A stretch of 64,000 nt of DNA from Marinibacterium sp050389775 (GTDB taxonomy: Bacteria; Pseudomonadota; Alphaproteobacteria; Rhodobacterales; Rhodobacteraceae). The position numbers and the translations under genes are program-made. Under the pieces are notes generated by a model that worked only from the letters and a program-made list of their open reading frames with translations, did not search any database and had not been told where the DNA came from. Location of the stretch: assembly GCF_050389775.1 (NCBI RefSeq), contig NZ_CP177149.1, positions 1-64,000 on the forward strand, in the 5' to 3' direction. The first letter of the stretch is position 1. Every line of letters starts with the position of its first letter. Positions 1-8,480 of this stretch are shown piece by piece.

Positions 1-651
1 GTATTTCCCATGTATCAGACGCCGTTCCAGATCCTGACGCTGGATGGCTCCGGGATCGAGTCTTTCGACGATCTGGCCGGGCACAAGGTGGGCGTCGGAC
101 CGAACGGCAGCACCGCGTCCCAGTTTTATCCGCAGTTCTCCGAAACACTTGGCGTCACATTCGACATTCAATATGGCGGGGCAGGCGATCTGGGCGGACA
201 ACTTCAGGACGGCCTGATCGACGTTTTCGCCTATGCAGCCGGAATGCCGGTTCCGGCTTTCTCGCAGGTTGCGGCACAGGCGGACGCGCAGGTCATTACC
301 TTCTCGGACGAGCAGATTGCTTCTCTGCTTGAGGACTATCCCTCGCTCAGCTCGTTCACCATTCCTGCGGGAACATATCAGGGGCAAGACGCACCTGTTT
401 CGACCGTGGCCATGTGGAACTTCGCCATTGCCAACAAAGATGTGTCTGCCGACTTCGTCTATGAAGTCACGAAGGTCGTCCTGGAGAACAACGCCGATCT
501 CGTGGCAGGTCACCGCGCCGGGGCTGAAACGTTGCTTGAGAACTGGGACAAGAACACCTTCCTGCCGTTCCACGCCGGAACAGTCCGCTACCTCAAGGAA
601 CAAGGCATCGAGGTGCCCGCCAACCTGATCCCGCCTGAGTTCGAAGGCTAA
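1..651 (+). CDS. TAXI-family TRAP transporter solute-binding protein, C-terminal part (partial at window start)
   Basis: The reading frame is already open at base 1, so the 5' part of the gene lies outside the window and the ATG at position 10 is internal. About 216 residues are visible. They show the TAXI pattern: a strand around SFDDLAGHKVGVG followed by a Gly/Ser/Thr-rich ligand loop, then the second lobe with periplasmic-binding-protein features. Such proteins are exported and deliver small organic anions or amino-acid-like ligands to a TRAP permease. The next gene is exactly that permease, 62 bp downstream, with a GC-rich hairpin between the two. The substrate cannot be read from the sequence; the downstream PLP enzyme and RidA suggest an amino acid or hydroxy-amino acid. 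Confidence 0.88.
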   Translation, partial: VFPMYQTPFQILTLDGSGIESFDDLAGHKVGVGPNGSTASQFYPQFSETLGVTFDIQYGGAGDLGGQLQDGLIDVFAYAAGMPVPAFSQVAAQADAQVITFSDEQIASLLEDYPSLSSFTIPAGTYQGQDAPVSTVAMWNFAIANKDVSADFVYEVTKVVLENNADLVAGHRAGAETLLENWDKNTFLPFHAGTVRYLKEQGIEVPANLIPPEFEG

Positions 652-658
652 GCAACCG

Positions 659-683
659 GCCGTCCCCGATCCGGGGGGGCGGC
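659..683 (+). other. GC-rich intercistronic hairpin after TRAP binding-protein gene
   Basis: A 9-bp stem (659-667 with 675-683, one G-U pair) and 7-nt loop lie just after the stop codon and before the permease ribosome site. There is no T-tract. Such hairpins often protect the upstream mRNA so that binding protein is made in excess of permease (inference). Confidence 0.5.
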
Positions 684-713
684 TATCATTCCGACCGGCG
701 GGAGACAAAGAAT

Positions 714-2861
714 ATGAACAGGGGAGAAGCCTTGAGCGAAGCATTGACAGGAGAACCGGCGCCTCTTCCGGCTGAACGGCAGGGGCTGTCCAAACCGGCG
801 GCTGCCATCCTTGCGGTCATGGCGGCAATCTATGCGTTGTTGCACATCGTCAGCCTGAACCTCTACCCAATCGAAACCTGGACGTTCAGGGCGCTTCACG
901 TCACCGGAGGGCTGGCTCTGGTGTTCCTGCTGATGCAGCCGCGCAACCGTACCGCGACGCTACCTGTCGCGCATTGGCTCCATATGCTTGCATTTTGCGC
1001 CGCCTTGTTTGCCACGGCACTTGTTGCCGCCGTCGACGTCTTTGCGCTGACGCTGCCTGTGTCGCTTGCGGACTTGCGCGGTCCTCTGCTTCTCCTCGCG
1101 ACCATCGCCGCCGTTTTCGCGGGCTGGATTGGCGAAAGACGACTTGGAGTCGTCCACGGCGATGTCGGATGTGCGCTCGTTGCTGCGGGTATCTCATTTT
1201 ATGCTGCGGCCCATGTCGAAGCCCTCCAGGTGCGGATGGGTGTCTTTCCGATGTGGAGCGATGTCTACGTGGCGACCACGGCGGCTGTCCTTATTCTGGA
1301 AGCCACGCGGCGTGCCACCGGGATGGCGCTGGTCGCGATTGCGGGCGTTTTCATCAGCTATGCTCTGTTCGGGTCGGAACTGCCAGGTGTGCTGGAGCAT
1401 TCCGGCTACAAGTTCGGTCGTCTGTCCACATATCTGCTCACCGATAACGGCGTGCTCGGGATCACGGTATCGGTTTCGTCCACCTACCTCGTTCTATTCA
1501 TTGTGCTGGCGGCCTTCTTGCAAGTCACTGGCGTGGGCGACTATTTTGTACGGCTTTCTTTTGCTCTGGCAGGTGGGTTGCGTGGCGGGCCGGCGAAGGT
1601 GGCGGTTCTGGCCTCGGGGCTGATGGGGATGATTAACGGCTCGTCGGCCGGGAATGTCGTTGCGACGGGCAGCTTCACGATCCCGCTCATGAACAAGGTC
1701 GGCTACCCCCGCCGGACCTCCGGCGCTATCGAGGCGGCGGCGTCCACGGGTGGGCAGATTATGCCGCCGATCATGGGGGCCGGTGCCTTCATCATGGCCG
1801 AAGTCACCGGGATCCCCTATAGCGAAATCCTTGTCGCAGCAGTGCTGCCTGCAGTGTTCTACTTCCTGTCGATCTACCTGATGGTCGATCTCGAAGCCGC
1901 GAAGAAGTCGATGCGCGGCCTGCCCGCCGAGGCATCTGACCGACCCGGCAAGGTGTTGCGCCAGATCTACCTGCTGTTGCCCATCCTGGTTCTCATCGGG
2001 GCGCTTTTTGCCGGATACTCGGTGATCCGCGCAGGGACCTATGCCTGTCTCGCCTGCGCAGTGCTCAGTTTTGCAGGACCGCAACCTTTGACGCTCACCA
2101 CGACATTCCGCGGGTTTCGAGACGCCACCCGAATGCTGTTACAGCTTGTCGTCGTCTGTGCCTGTGCCGGTCTTATTGTCGGGGTTATCGGTCTGACTGG
2201 AGTGGGGCTGAAGTTCTCAGCCCTTCTGCTTCAGGCGTCGGAGCACCACCTTGCCCTGGCCATGGTCCTGGCCATGCTGGTGACGATCGTGCTGGGCATG
2301 GGGATGCCGACGACAGCCGCCTACGCGATTGCCGCCTCGGTCGTCGCACCGGGACTGGTCAAACTCGGGGTCCCGTTGCTGACGGCCCATCTCTTCGTGT
2401 TCTACTATGCTGTGGTCTCCGCGATCACGCCACCTGTCGCACTGGCGGGCTTCGCCGCAGCTGGCATTGCAGGGACCGATCCGCTGTCGACCTCGGTCAA
2501 ATCCTTCTTTGTCGGTTCCGCCGCTTTCCTTGTGCCGATCATGTTCTTTTTCGACCCGTCGCTTCTGATGATCGGCGATTGGTCCGAGATCATCGTCGGC
2601 GTTGTCCGTGGCCTTTTGGCGGTGTCGCTGCTTGCCTCGGTCATTGTCGGCTGGTTCTTTGGTCCACTGAATCCGGCGCGACGGTCGATACTCGCGGGAT
2701 GTGTGGCCGCGCTGATCGTGCCAGTTGCCGTGGCAAACCTTGCAGGCGGGCTAGTCGTTGTCGTCTGGGCCGCGCTGCGACTTACGTCGCGCCGTCGGCG
2801 TCGCGAAGCAGATCAACCCAATGCCCAAGATACAGGAGTGAACCCCGCTTATGTGGACTGA
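714..2861 (+). CDS. TRAP transporter fused 4TM/12TM permease (DctQM-type, TAXI-associated)
   Basis: This 715-residue multi-spanning inner-membrane protein fuses the small DctQ-like part (hydrophobic segments in roughly the first 200 residues) to the large DctM part. The DctM signature is clear near residues 303-370: NGSSAGNV, then a TGSFTIPLM segment, then ASTGGQIMPPIMGAGAF. TRAP permeases import a ligand handed over by the periplasmic binding protein, driven by an ion (usually Na+) gradient. The start is supported by GGGAG 9-10 nt upstream of the ATG. The 3' end overlaps the next gene by 11 bp, so the transporter and the PLP enzyme are translationally coupled and probably share a substrate. 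Confidence 0.93.
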   Translation: MNRGEALSEALTGEPAPLPAERQGLSKPAAAILAVMAAIYALLHIVSLNLYPIETWTFRALHVTGGLALVFLLMQPRNRTATLPVAHWLHMLAFCAALFATALVAAVDVFALTLPVSLADLRGPLLLLATIAAVFAGWIGERRLGVVHGDVGCALVAAGISFYAAAHVEALQVRMGVFPMWSDVYVATTAAVLILEATRRATGMALVAIAGVFISYALFGSELPGVLEHSGYKFGRLSTYLLTDNGVLGITVSVSSTYLVLFIVLAAFLQVTGVGDYFVRLSFALAGGLRGGPAKVAVLASGLMGMINGSSAGNVVATGSFTIPLMNKVGYPRRTSGAIEAAASTGGQIMPPIMGAGAFIMAEVTGIPYSEILVAAVLPAVFYFLSIYLMVDLEAAKKSMRGLPAEASDRPGKVLRQIYLLLPILVLIGALFAGYSVIRAGTYACLACAVLSFAGPQPLTLTTTFRGFRDATRMLLQLVVVCACAGLIVGVIGLTGVGLKFSALLLQASEHHLALAMVLAMLVTIVLGMGMPTTAAYAIAASVVAPGLVKLGVPLLTAHLFVFYYAVVSAITPPVALAGFAAAGIAGTDPLSTSVKSFFVGSAAFLVPIMFFFDPSLLMIGDWSEIIVGVVRGLLAVSLLASVIVGWFFGPLNPARRSILAGCVAALIVPVAVANLAGGLVVVVWAALRLTSRRRRREADQPNAQDTGVNPAYVD

Positions 2862-3999
2862 CCTGGAAACACCCCGCCTGATACTCGACAAGGCGAGGCT
2901 TGAACGGAACGCCGAATTGATGACGCGGCGCGCGGAGGCGTTGGGAGTGACCCTCCGACCGCATCTCAAGACCTCCAAGAGCGTCAATGTTGGCCGGATT
3001 GCCACAGCAGGCAGCGCCGAGAACATCACCGTCTCGACGCTCCAGGAAGCCGAGCATTTTGCGCGTGCCGGGTTCAAAAATATTCTTTATGCGACAGGCA
3101 TTACGCCCAACAAATTCGCGCGGGCGGCTGCAATCGCTGGCCCTGACAACCGATGCGGGCTTCTGCTTGTCACCGACAGTGCCGACATGATCCGGCGTGC
3201 GCAGGAGTTTGCCCTCCAGGCGGATATTGTATTCGACTTTCTGATCGAGATCGACTGCGGCGAACATCGTTCTGGCTTACCCCTCGATCCCGTTACGATC
3301 GTGGCGCTTGGCGAACTTATTGCCAGCTCGCCACACTCGCGGCTCTGCGGTGTCATGACTCATGCGGGCCACTCCTATTCAAGCGACAAGAGGCAGGATG
3401 TGGAAGCGATTGCCGTAGCGGAGAGGGATGCCGCAGTGAAATCGGCGGAAGCATTGCGGGCGGCAGATTTGCCGTGCCCCGTGGTCAGCGTCGGCTCGAC
3501 ACCCACGGCGCTTTGGGTCGATCACCTTGATGGCGTCACCGAGATGCGTTGCGGTATCTATCTGTTCTGGGATCTCGCCCAATTTTCCCGCCATGTCTGT
3601 ACCTACGATGACCTCGCGCTTTCGGTCTTGTCGACAGTGATTGGACACAACCCGGCAGGCGGCGCGATCCTCTGCGATGCAGGCGCCCTCGCGCTTTCCA
3701 AGGACATCGGCGCCAATCGGTATCTGCCCGATGCCGGGTTCGGTTATGTTTGCGACGTAGACAGCCTGAATAGACTGGGCGAACTGTCCGTGACCAGCGT
3801 TCATCAGGAACACGGTACGATCGCTGTTTCGGATCCGCAATGGTTTGCCCGCCTGCCTGTCGGATCGCAGATCCGCATCCTGCCCAACCATGCCTGCCTG
3901 ACCGCTGCGGCCCACGGAGCCTATACCGTCATCGAAGATGGTCAGATCGCCGGAAGCTGGCCACGGATCAATGGCTGGCTGCGCGACGACCTGCGCTGA
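2851..3999 (+). CDS. DSD1-family PLP enzyme (D-serine dehydratase / D-threonine aldolase-like, alanine-racemase N-domain)
   Basis: A 382-residue fold-type III PLP enzyme. The N-terminal TIM barrel has the PLP-lysine motif RPHLKTSK (Lys40). The C-terminal domain has the metal-binding PNHAC motif (His347 and Cys349) typical of zinc- or divalent-metal-dependent D-serine dehydratases, D-threonine aldolases and D-threo-3-hydroxyaspartate dehydratases. Members act on D-beta-hydroxy amino acids, giving either keto acid plus ammonia through an enamine, or glycine plus aldehyde. The choice between dehydratase and aldolase cannot be made here. Context favours the dehydratase chemistry, since a RidA gene follows 30 bp downstream. 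AGGAG lies about 12 nt before the ATG. Confidence 0.88.
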   Translation: MWTDLETPRLILDKARLERNAELMTRRAEALGVTLRPHLKTSKSVNVGRIATAGSAENITVSTLQEAEHFARAGFKNILYATGITPNKFARAAAIAGPDNRCGLLLVTDSADMIRRAQEFALQADIVFDFLIEIDCGEHRSGLPLDPVTIVALGELIASSPHSRLCGVMTHAGHSYSSDKRQDVEAIAVAERDAAVKSAEALRAADLPCPVVSVGSTPTALWVDHLDGVTEMRCGIYLFWDLAQFSRHVCTYDDLALSVLSTVIGHNPAGGAILCDAGALALSKDIGANRYLPDAGFGYVCDVDSLNRLGELSVTSVHQEHGTIAVSDPQWFARLPVGSQIRILPNHACLTAAAHGAYTVIEDGQIAGSWPRINGWLRDDLR

Positions 4000-4029
4000 G
4001 CCCCACGATCAGAATAAGGAGAGATACCC

Positions 4030-4464
4030 ATGTGCGACGCCGACGAGACGGCCAAGACGGTCTATGACATCATCGAAACGCCAAATGCTTCCCCGCCGGG
4101 CGGACACTATGTGCAAGGCGTCGCTTGGGGCGGCCTCATCACCGTTTCGGGACAACTGCCGGTCGGAACACCGACAGGGCAGGGGACCAACGCGGAGTTC
4201 GAGGCGCAGGCGCGGGCCGCGCTGCTGTCTTTTCTGGAGATCGTGAAAGCGGGCGGCGGCGACAAGGCGAGCGTCTTGAATGTCCGGGCCTATATTGTCG
4301 GCGTTGAATATTGGCCGATCTTCAACCGCGTCTACAGTGAAATCTTCGGTCAGTACCGTCCCGCGAGGGCGGTCGTACCTGTCCCGGAACTTCACCTGGG
4401 CTATTACATCGAAATCGAGGGCACGGCCGTAACCGTCGGCCACCACAACGCCAACAAAGTGTGA
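4030..4464 (+). CDS. ridA: RidA family enamine/imine deaminase
   Basis: A 144-residue protein of the RidA/YjgF/UK114 family. The C-terminal half has the conserved block with Arg (RPARAVV) and the family ending YIEIEGTAV. RidA hydrolyses reactive 2-aminoacrylate and related enamines/imines released by PLP dehydratases, preventing damage to other PLP enzymes. An AAGGAG-like site precedes the ATG. Placement directly after a DSD1-type PLP enzyme fits detoxification of that enzyme's product (inference). The sequence is slightly longer than the 125-130 residue E. coli protein, with a divergent N-terminal stretch of about 15 residues. Confidence 0.9.
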   Translation: MCDADETAKTVYDIIETPNASPPGGHYVQGVAWGGLITVSGQLPVGTPTGQGTNAEFEAQARAALLSFLEIVKAGGGDKASVLNVRAYIVGVEYWPIFNRVYSEIFGQYRPARAVVPVPELHLGYYIEIEGTAVTVGHHNANKV

Positions 4465-4702
4465 GTTCAAACGATAACCGCAAAGAGGTAGGTGATATTC
4501 ACCTTCCTCGAAGGCAAGACGATAGCGGGCGCACGGAAGATCGGCGTAGATTGACGACCTTCCGCCCCCGGTAGATCGCAAGTGTCGGGCCGTGTCATTC
4601 GTCTGAGGATCACCGCAAAGCGCTGCAACCTCAAACGCGCTCGTCCAGAGCGACCGCATTGCATGGCGAGATGCCTGCATCAAGGATTTTCATGGATCAA
4701 CT

Positions 4703-4748
4703 ATTGACATAGTCTCATGGAGGATTGACGCAACTAGCGTATCGATAC
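4703..4748 (+). promoter_or_regulatory. mocR promoter region: ATTGAC direct repeats and a GTATCGATAC palindrome
   Basis: The 303-bp gap 4465-4767 has no gene. It contains ATTGACAT (4703-4710) and ATTGACGC (4724-4731) in direct orientation 21 bp apart, then a perfect 10-bp palindrome GTATCGATAC (4739-4748). TTGACA/TTGACG within the repeats could also serve as -35 boxes. The same ATTGACAT word forms an inverted repeat at 8409-8429. MocR regulators commonly use such repeated half-sites; assignment is an inference. Confidence 0.45.
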
Positions 4749-4767
4749 CTTTATTCAGGCAGAGACA

Positions 4768-6189
4768 ATGAGCAGCTGGCAACCTTCGATCGCTGAGCAC
4801 GGATCGCCCAAATTTCTGGCTCTCGCTGAGGCTTTGCAAAAAGACATATCAGAGGGACGTCTTACGCCAGGCACCAAACTTCCGCCCTATCGGGAGTTGG
4901 CTGTCGCACTGGGGATGAGCCCCGGCACAGTTAACAAGGCCTATCTTGAGGCCGAGCGACGAGGCTTGGTTCAAGGAGAGGTCGGTCGCGGCACCTTTGT
5001 TCTCGACATCAACAGCCCGTCAAATCTGAAAACCAAGTCCAGCGTTCAAAGTCATCCGGGCGGGTCAGAAAGCGGTGATGCGATACCGGCGATCATAGAC
5101 CTAAGTGTCAATATGCCTCCAGTACCGACACATAATTTCATTCTGGCAGAAGCATTTTCTGACCTGGCCAAGCAAGATATCTCTGAATTGAACAACCGTT
5201 ACTTACCCTATTATTCTCATCCTCGTCATCGGGAGGCGTCTTCAACTTGGCTGAAAAAGCACGGCATGGTTGTCGATGCGAATGATGTGGTTCTCACGAA
5301 TGGCGCACAACACGCGATGTCCGTCGCGATTTCCACGGTCGCGCGCCCCGGCGACCTCGTTTTCACGGATCAATTGACCTATCCGGGCATGAAATCACTG
5401 GCCAGCCATCTTGGCCTCAAGCTTGAACCGGTAAAGGGTGATGGCGAAGGTATGCTGCCGGATGCGCTGAGCCAAGCCTTGCAGAGAAAGCAGGGCAAAG
5501 CTGTTTACTTGATGCCGACACTGCAGAATCCGACTGGGCAGACAATGGGCGAAGCGCGACGGCGCGACATTGCCAAGATTGCAGAGAAACACGGAGTCTA
5601 CATCGTTGAAGACGATATTTACGGGCTTCTTTGCGAGAACCGAATCTCGCCCATTCGGAATTTCGCACCTGACCATTGCTTTTATCTGACCAGCATGTCG
5701 AAGTCAGTCATTCCGGGTCTGCGTGTCGGTTTTCTGGTGCCCCCCAGGCAGAAGCTCGGCGAGGTAAATACGGCGATGCGGGCAACGGGCTGGACGGCTG
5801 CGCCACTTATGGTCGATGTGGCAGCCAACTTGATCCTGGATTGCACCGCTGATCGCCTTGCTGATCAGAACCGCAAAGAGGCCTTGGTCCGGCAAAAACT
5901 CGCGCGCGAATTCCTTGGGTCATGGCTTATAGGTGATGAGCAGCCATGCTATCATACATGGCTGGACATGCCGAAAGGATGGGGAACAGAAGCCTTCATT
6001 TCTTCGGCCAGAAGCGCGGGTGTGATCGTGACGCCGACAGAGGGCATATCCGTCGGCCAGCAAGATCCTGGCGGGGCCAGACTCTGCTTGGGCGCGGCGA
6101 CGTCGCTTCCGGTTTTGCAGGCTGCTCTGCGACGACTACAAACAGTTTTGCAGGGTGATGAGCGGCCCGCTTTTTTCGGACTGACTTGA
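4768..6189 (+). CDS. MocR-type transcriptional regulator (GntR wHTH fused to fold-type I aminotransferase domain)
   Basis: A 473-residue protein. Residues about 10-80 form a GntR winged helix-turn-helix (TKLPPYRELAVALGMSPGTVNKAY). The rest is a type I aminotransferase-like domain with DDIYGLL and the PLP lysine in SMSKSVIPGLRVGF (Lys312). MocR proteins use PLP and often an amino compound as effector to activate neighbouring metabolic genes. The gene stands alone between the TRAP/RidA cluster and the divergently oriented GNAT/sulfatase genes. Likely targets are its own promoter and the 8.4-kb divergent promoter, which share a motif. A catalytic aminotransferase role is less likely given the DNA-binding domain. 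Confidence 0.9.
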   Translation: MSSWQPSIAEHGSPKFLALAEALQKDISEGRLTPGTKLPPYRELAVALGMSPGTVNKAYLEAERRGLVQGEVGRGTFVLDINSPSNLKTKSSVQSHPGGSESGDAIPAIIDLSVNMPPVPTHNFILAEAFSDLAKQDISELNNRYLPYYSHPRHREASSTWLKKHGMVVDANDVVLTNGAQHAMSVAISTVARPGDLVFTDQLTYPGMKSLASHLGLKLEPVKGDGEGMLPDALSQALQRKQGKAVYLMPTLQNPTGQTMGEARRRDIAKIAEKHGVYIVEDDIYGLLCENRISPIRNFAPDHCFYLTSMSKSVIPGLRVGFLVPPRQKLGEVNTAMRATGWTAAPLMVDVAANLILDCTADRLADQNRKEALVRQKLAREFLGSWLIGDEQPCYHTWLDMPKGWGTEAFISSARSAGVIVTPTEGISVGQQDPGGARLCLGAATSLPVLQAALRRLQTVLQGDERPAFFGLT

Positions 6190-6262
6190 AGGGTTGCGTG
6201 ACAGGTTTGGGCGACGGCAATGCGGTCCAACAGGCACAACGCACAACAACCGTCTATTGTAG

Positions 6263-6742
6263 TCAGTCCAGGTTTTTTCTGAAGTAGACCCGATCAAAAC
6301 CGTTTTCTGTTTTTCGACCTGTCTGGTTAAAGCCAAGCTTGGTGTATAGCGCAATGTTCTCATGCATAAGAACATTAGTGAAAAGCGTGATGGCGGGCAG
6401 GTTCTCCGAGCGTGCCAGCTTGTCGGCGAATTCCAAGAGAATGCGACCGTAGCCACGACCCTGGTACTTGGGATCGACGACAAGGTTATTGAGTTTTATT
6501 GAATCCATGCCTTTCGCAAGGAGAACAGCGCCAACGGTTTGGTCGTCGATTTTCAGGACATAAACGCTGCCGGTGGCAACCAGAGCACTGTAGTCCGCCG
6601 TCATTGGCGCCGGGAGCTTGCCAAGGCGGTCGATGTAAATCGAGTAGGCCGCCTTCACCATTTTTGTAATCAACTCGACATCCTCAGTGCCTGCGCACGT
6701 CACTTGGCCGTCGTGGCTCGGGATGGTTTCGCGTTCTGCCAT
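6263..6742 (-). CDS. GNAT family N-acetyltransferase
   Basis: A 159-residue GNAT protein. The acetyl-CoA-binding motif A is visible as VVDPKYQGRGYGRILLEFA, with a following beta strand and the final LYTKLGF block. It transfers an acetyl group from acetyl-CoA to an amine; the acceptor cannot be deduced. The ATG is preceded by AGGGA 7-8 nt upstream. It lies 24 bp downstream of the sulfatase-family gene on the same strand and is probably co-transcribed with it, so it may modify a product or precursor in that pathway. An M20 deacylase on the opposite strand at 10.3 kb could reverse the acetylation (inference). Confidence 0.85.
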   Translation of the reverse strand: MAERETIPSHDGQVTCAGTEDVELITKMVKAAYSIYIDRLGKLPAPMTADYSALVATGSVYVLKIDDQTVGAVLLAKGMDSIKLNNLVVDPKYQGRGYGRILLEFADKLARSENLPAITLFTNVLMHENIALYTKLGFNQTGRKTENGFDRVYFRKNLD

Positions 6743-6766
6743 TTGATGTTCCCTAGTTTGCGCTAG

Positions 6767-8338
6767 TTACCAGAGGCCGATAAGCCGCTTGTCCGCGAAT
6801 GAAGAGAGCCGCTCCACATCAGCGTCGGCCATCGTGACGCGGCTTTTTCGGTGACGGCCCCACTCGAACAGCATGTCCTTCATTTCGCGGACGATGTTTT
6901 GGTGCCCTTCGTCAACACCAAGATCAACGAGTTCCTGAGGATCGTTTCTGAGATCGAATAGCTGCGGCGGCAGCTTCTCGAAGAACACGAATTTCCAGCG
7001 GTCTGTGGCGATCATGTAGGCACGGGCTTCGGCTGGGCTCAGGCCCAGGTCACGGCGTGCCTGGCGAAAGCTGTAGTCAAGCTCGCTTACCGCGAAGTCT
7101 CTCCATTGGGACGGAGTGTCGGCCCCACGGATCAATGGCAGAATCGATCTGCCTTCCAGGCGCTGATCGGCAATTTCTCCCCCGAGGGCCTCCACAAACG
7201 TGGGAATGAGATCGATGCCCTCGACCAAGGCGCTGGACGTGGTTCCCTGCCTCGATTGAGCATCTTGCGAGGGGTCCACGACGATGAGCGGAACCCCAGC
7301 ACTCTGTTCGTGGAAAAGTTCTTTTTCTCCCAGCCAATGATCACCCATGTAGTCGCCGTGATCGCTGGTAAATACAATCATCGTGTCGTCAAGCCGACCA
7401 CGTTCTTCAAGAAATTGCATCAGCCGGCCGAGATGATCGTCGAGCTGTTTGATAAGTCCCATGTATGTGGGGGCGACGGTCAGTCGTACCTCTTCTTTAG
7501 AAAAAAGTTGGCTCTCAGCATGCTGCATAAAAGCCTTGAAAACCAAGTGCGCATGTTCGCGCTCGGCCTCGGTACGAACGGCAGAAAGGCAATCTTCCGG
7601 CCCAAACATATCGTGATAAGGCGCCGACACGATATATGGCCAATGCGGCTTGATATAGCTGACGTGCAGGACCCAAGGGTTCTCGCCTTGCTCATCAATA
7701 AAGGCCATGGCCTGATCCGTGGTCCAGGCCGTTTCGCTGTGTTCGTCGGGGACACGGGCGGGTTCGCCTGCATTGCGCATGTACCAGCCAGATAACAATG
7801 CCCCATCATCGTCCGCGCCAGAATTGGCCCAGTCCTGCCACAGATTCTTACCTTCATATCCGCTGTTGCGGAGGTAGCGCTCGTAGGCGGCATCCGGGTC
7901 GTAGATAAAATCGGGATGCAGCCCATCGTCCCGCGCGAAAGGCTCAAAGCCGCATTCAGCGGCATACCGGCCGCGTTCTGAATTGGGATCCAGGCCCAAA
8001 CGCTCAAACCCTGGAACGTCCAAGCGCATGTGCGTCTTGCCCACAAGCCCAACACGTGGACCCAAAGGGCGGATGTAGTCACCCAGGGTCCACTCACCCA
8101 CTGATAGTGGAATGTTGTTCCAGGTGGCGCCATGAGAAGTGATGTAACGGCCCGTATAATACGACATCCTTGCCGGACCGCAGACGGGCGATTGAACGTA
8201 GGCGCGCGTGAAGCGCACCCCTTTTGAGGCCAGAGCGTCGATGTTTGGCGTCTTAAGAGTGGGGTGCCCGTAGCATGACAGATAGTCGGCCCGCAACTGG
8301 TCGGCCATGAGAAACAGGACGTTCTTTACGCGTGGCAT
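6767..8338 (-). CDS. Sulfatase / phosphonate monoester hydrolase family enzyme
   Basis: An alkaline-phosphatase-superfamily hydrolase of 523 residues. The N-terminus has the metal-site segment MADQLR and the formylglycine motif C-x-P-x-R as CGPAR (Cys53 with this start); Cys would be converted to formylglycine by a maturase, which is not in the window. HxxPH-type and DHGDYMGDH metal-ligand segments follow. It hydrolyses a sulfate, phosphate or phosphonate monoester; CGPAR and overall length resemble phosphonate monoester hydrolases as much as sulfatases. An upstream in-frame start at 8395 exists, but the ATG at 8338 has AAAGG at the right distance and opens directly on the conserved domain. 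No signal peptide is seen, so it is probably cytoplasmic. Confidence 0.85.
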   Translation of the reverse strand: MPRVKNVLFLMADQLRADYLSCYGHPTLKTPNIDALASKGVRFTRAYVQSPVCGPARMSYYTGRYITSHGATWNNIPLSVGEWTLGDYIRPLGPRVGLVGKTHMRLDVPGFERLGLDPNSERGRYAAECGFEPFARDDGLHPDFIYDPDAAYERYLRNSGYEGKNLWQDWANSGADDDGALLSGWYMRNAGEPARVPDEHSETAWTTDQAMAFIDEQGENPWVLHVSYIKPHWPYIVSAPYHDMFGPEDCLSAVRTEAEREHAHLVFKAFMQHAESQLFSKEEVRLTVAPTYMGLIKQLDDHLGRLMQFLEERGRLDDTMIVFTSDHGDYMGDHWLGEKELFHEQSAGVPLIVVDPSQDAQSRQGTTSSALVEGIDLIPTFVEALGGEIADQRLEGRSILPLIRGADTPSQWRDFAVSELDYSFRQARRDLGLSPAEARAYMIATDRWKFVFFEKLPPQLFDLRNDPQELVDLGVDEGHQNIVREMKDMLFEWGRHRKSRVTMADADVERLSSFADKRLIGLW

Positions 8339-8408
8339 CAAAAACCTTTCGTTATCGAGCGGCGAGGCAGGTTCAACTGCCCTGACTTGATCCAATGTTT
8401 AGTGATCT

Positions 8409-8460
8409 ATGTCAATTCATAATTGACATGATGCATCTACGTGTTATGCCACATTGACAC
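8409..8460. promoter_or_regulatory. Divergent promoter with ATGTCAAT/ATTGACAT inverted repeat
   Basis: Between the sulfatase and aldehyde dehydrogenase genes, ATGTCAAT (8409-8416) and ATTGACAT (8422-8429) form perfect 8-bp arms around a 5-bp spacer. A third copy, ATTGACAC, lies at 8453-8460. ATTGACAT also occurs at the mocR promoter (4703). TTGACA elements here could be -35 boxes for both directions. A MocR-operator role is an inference from shared sequence. Confidence 0.5.
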
Positions 8461-8480
8461 TCTGTTTAGGTGAGTCAACC

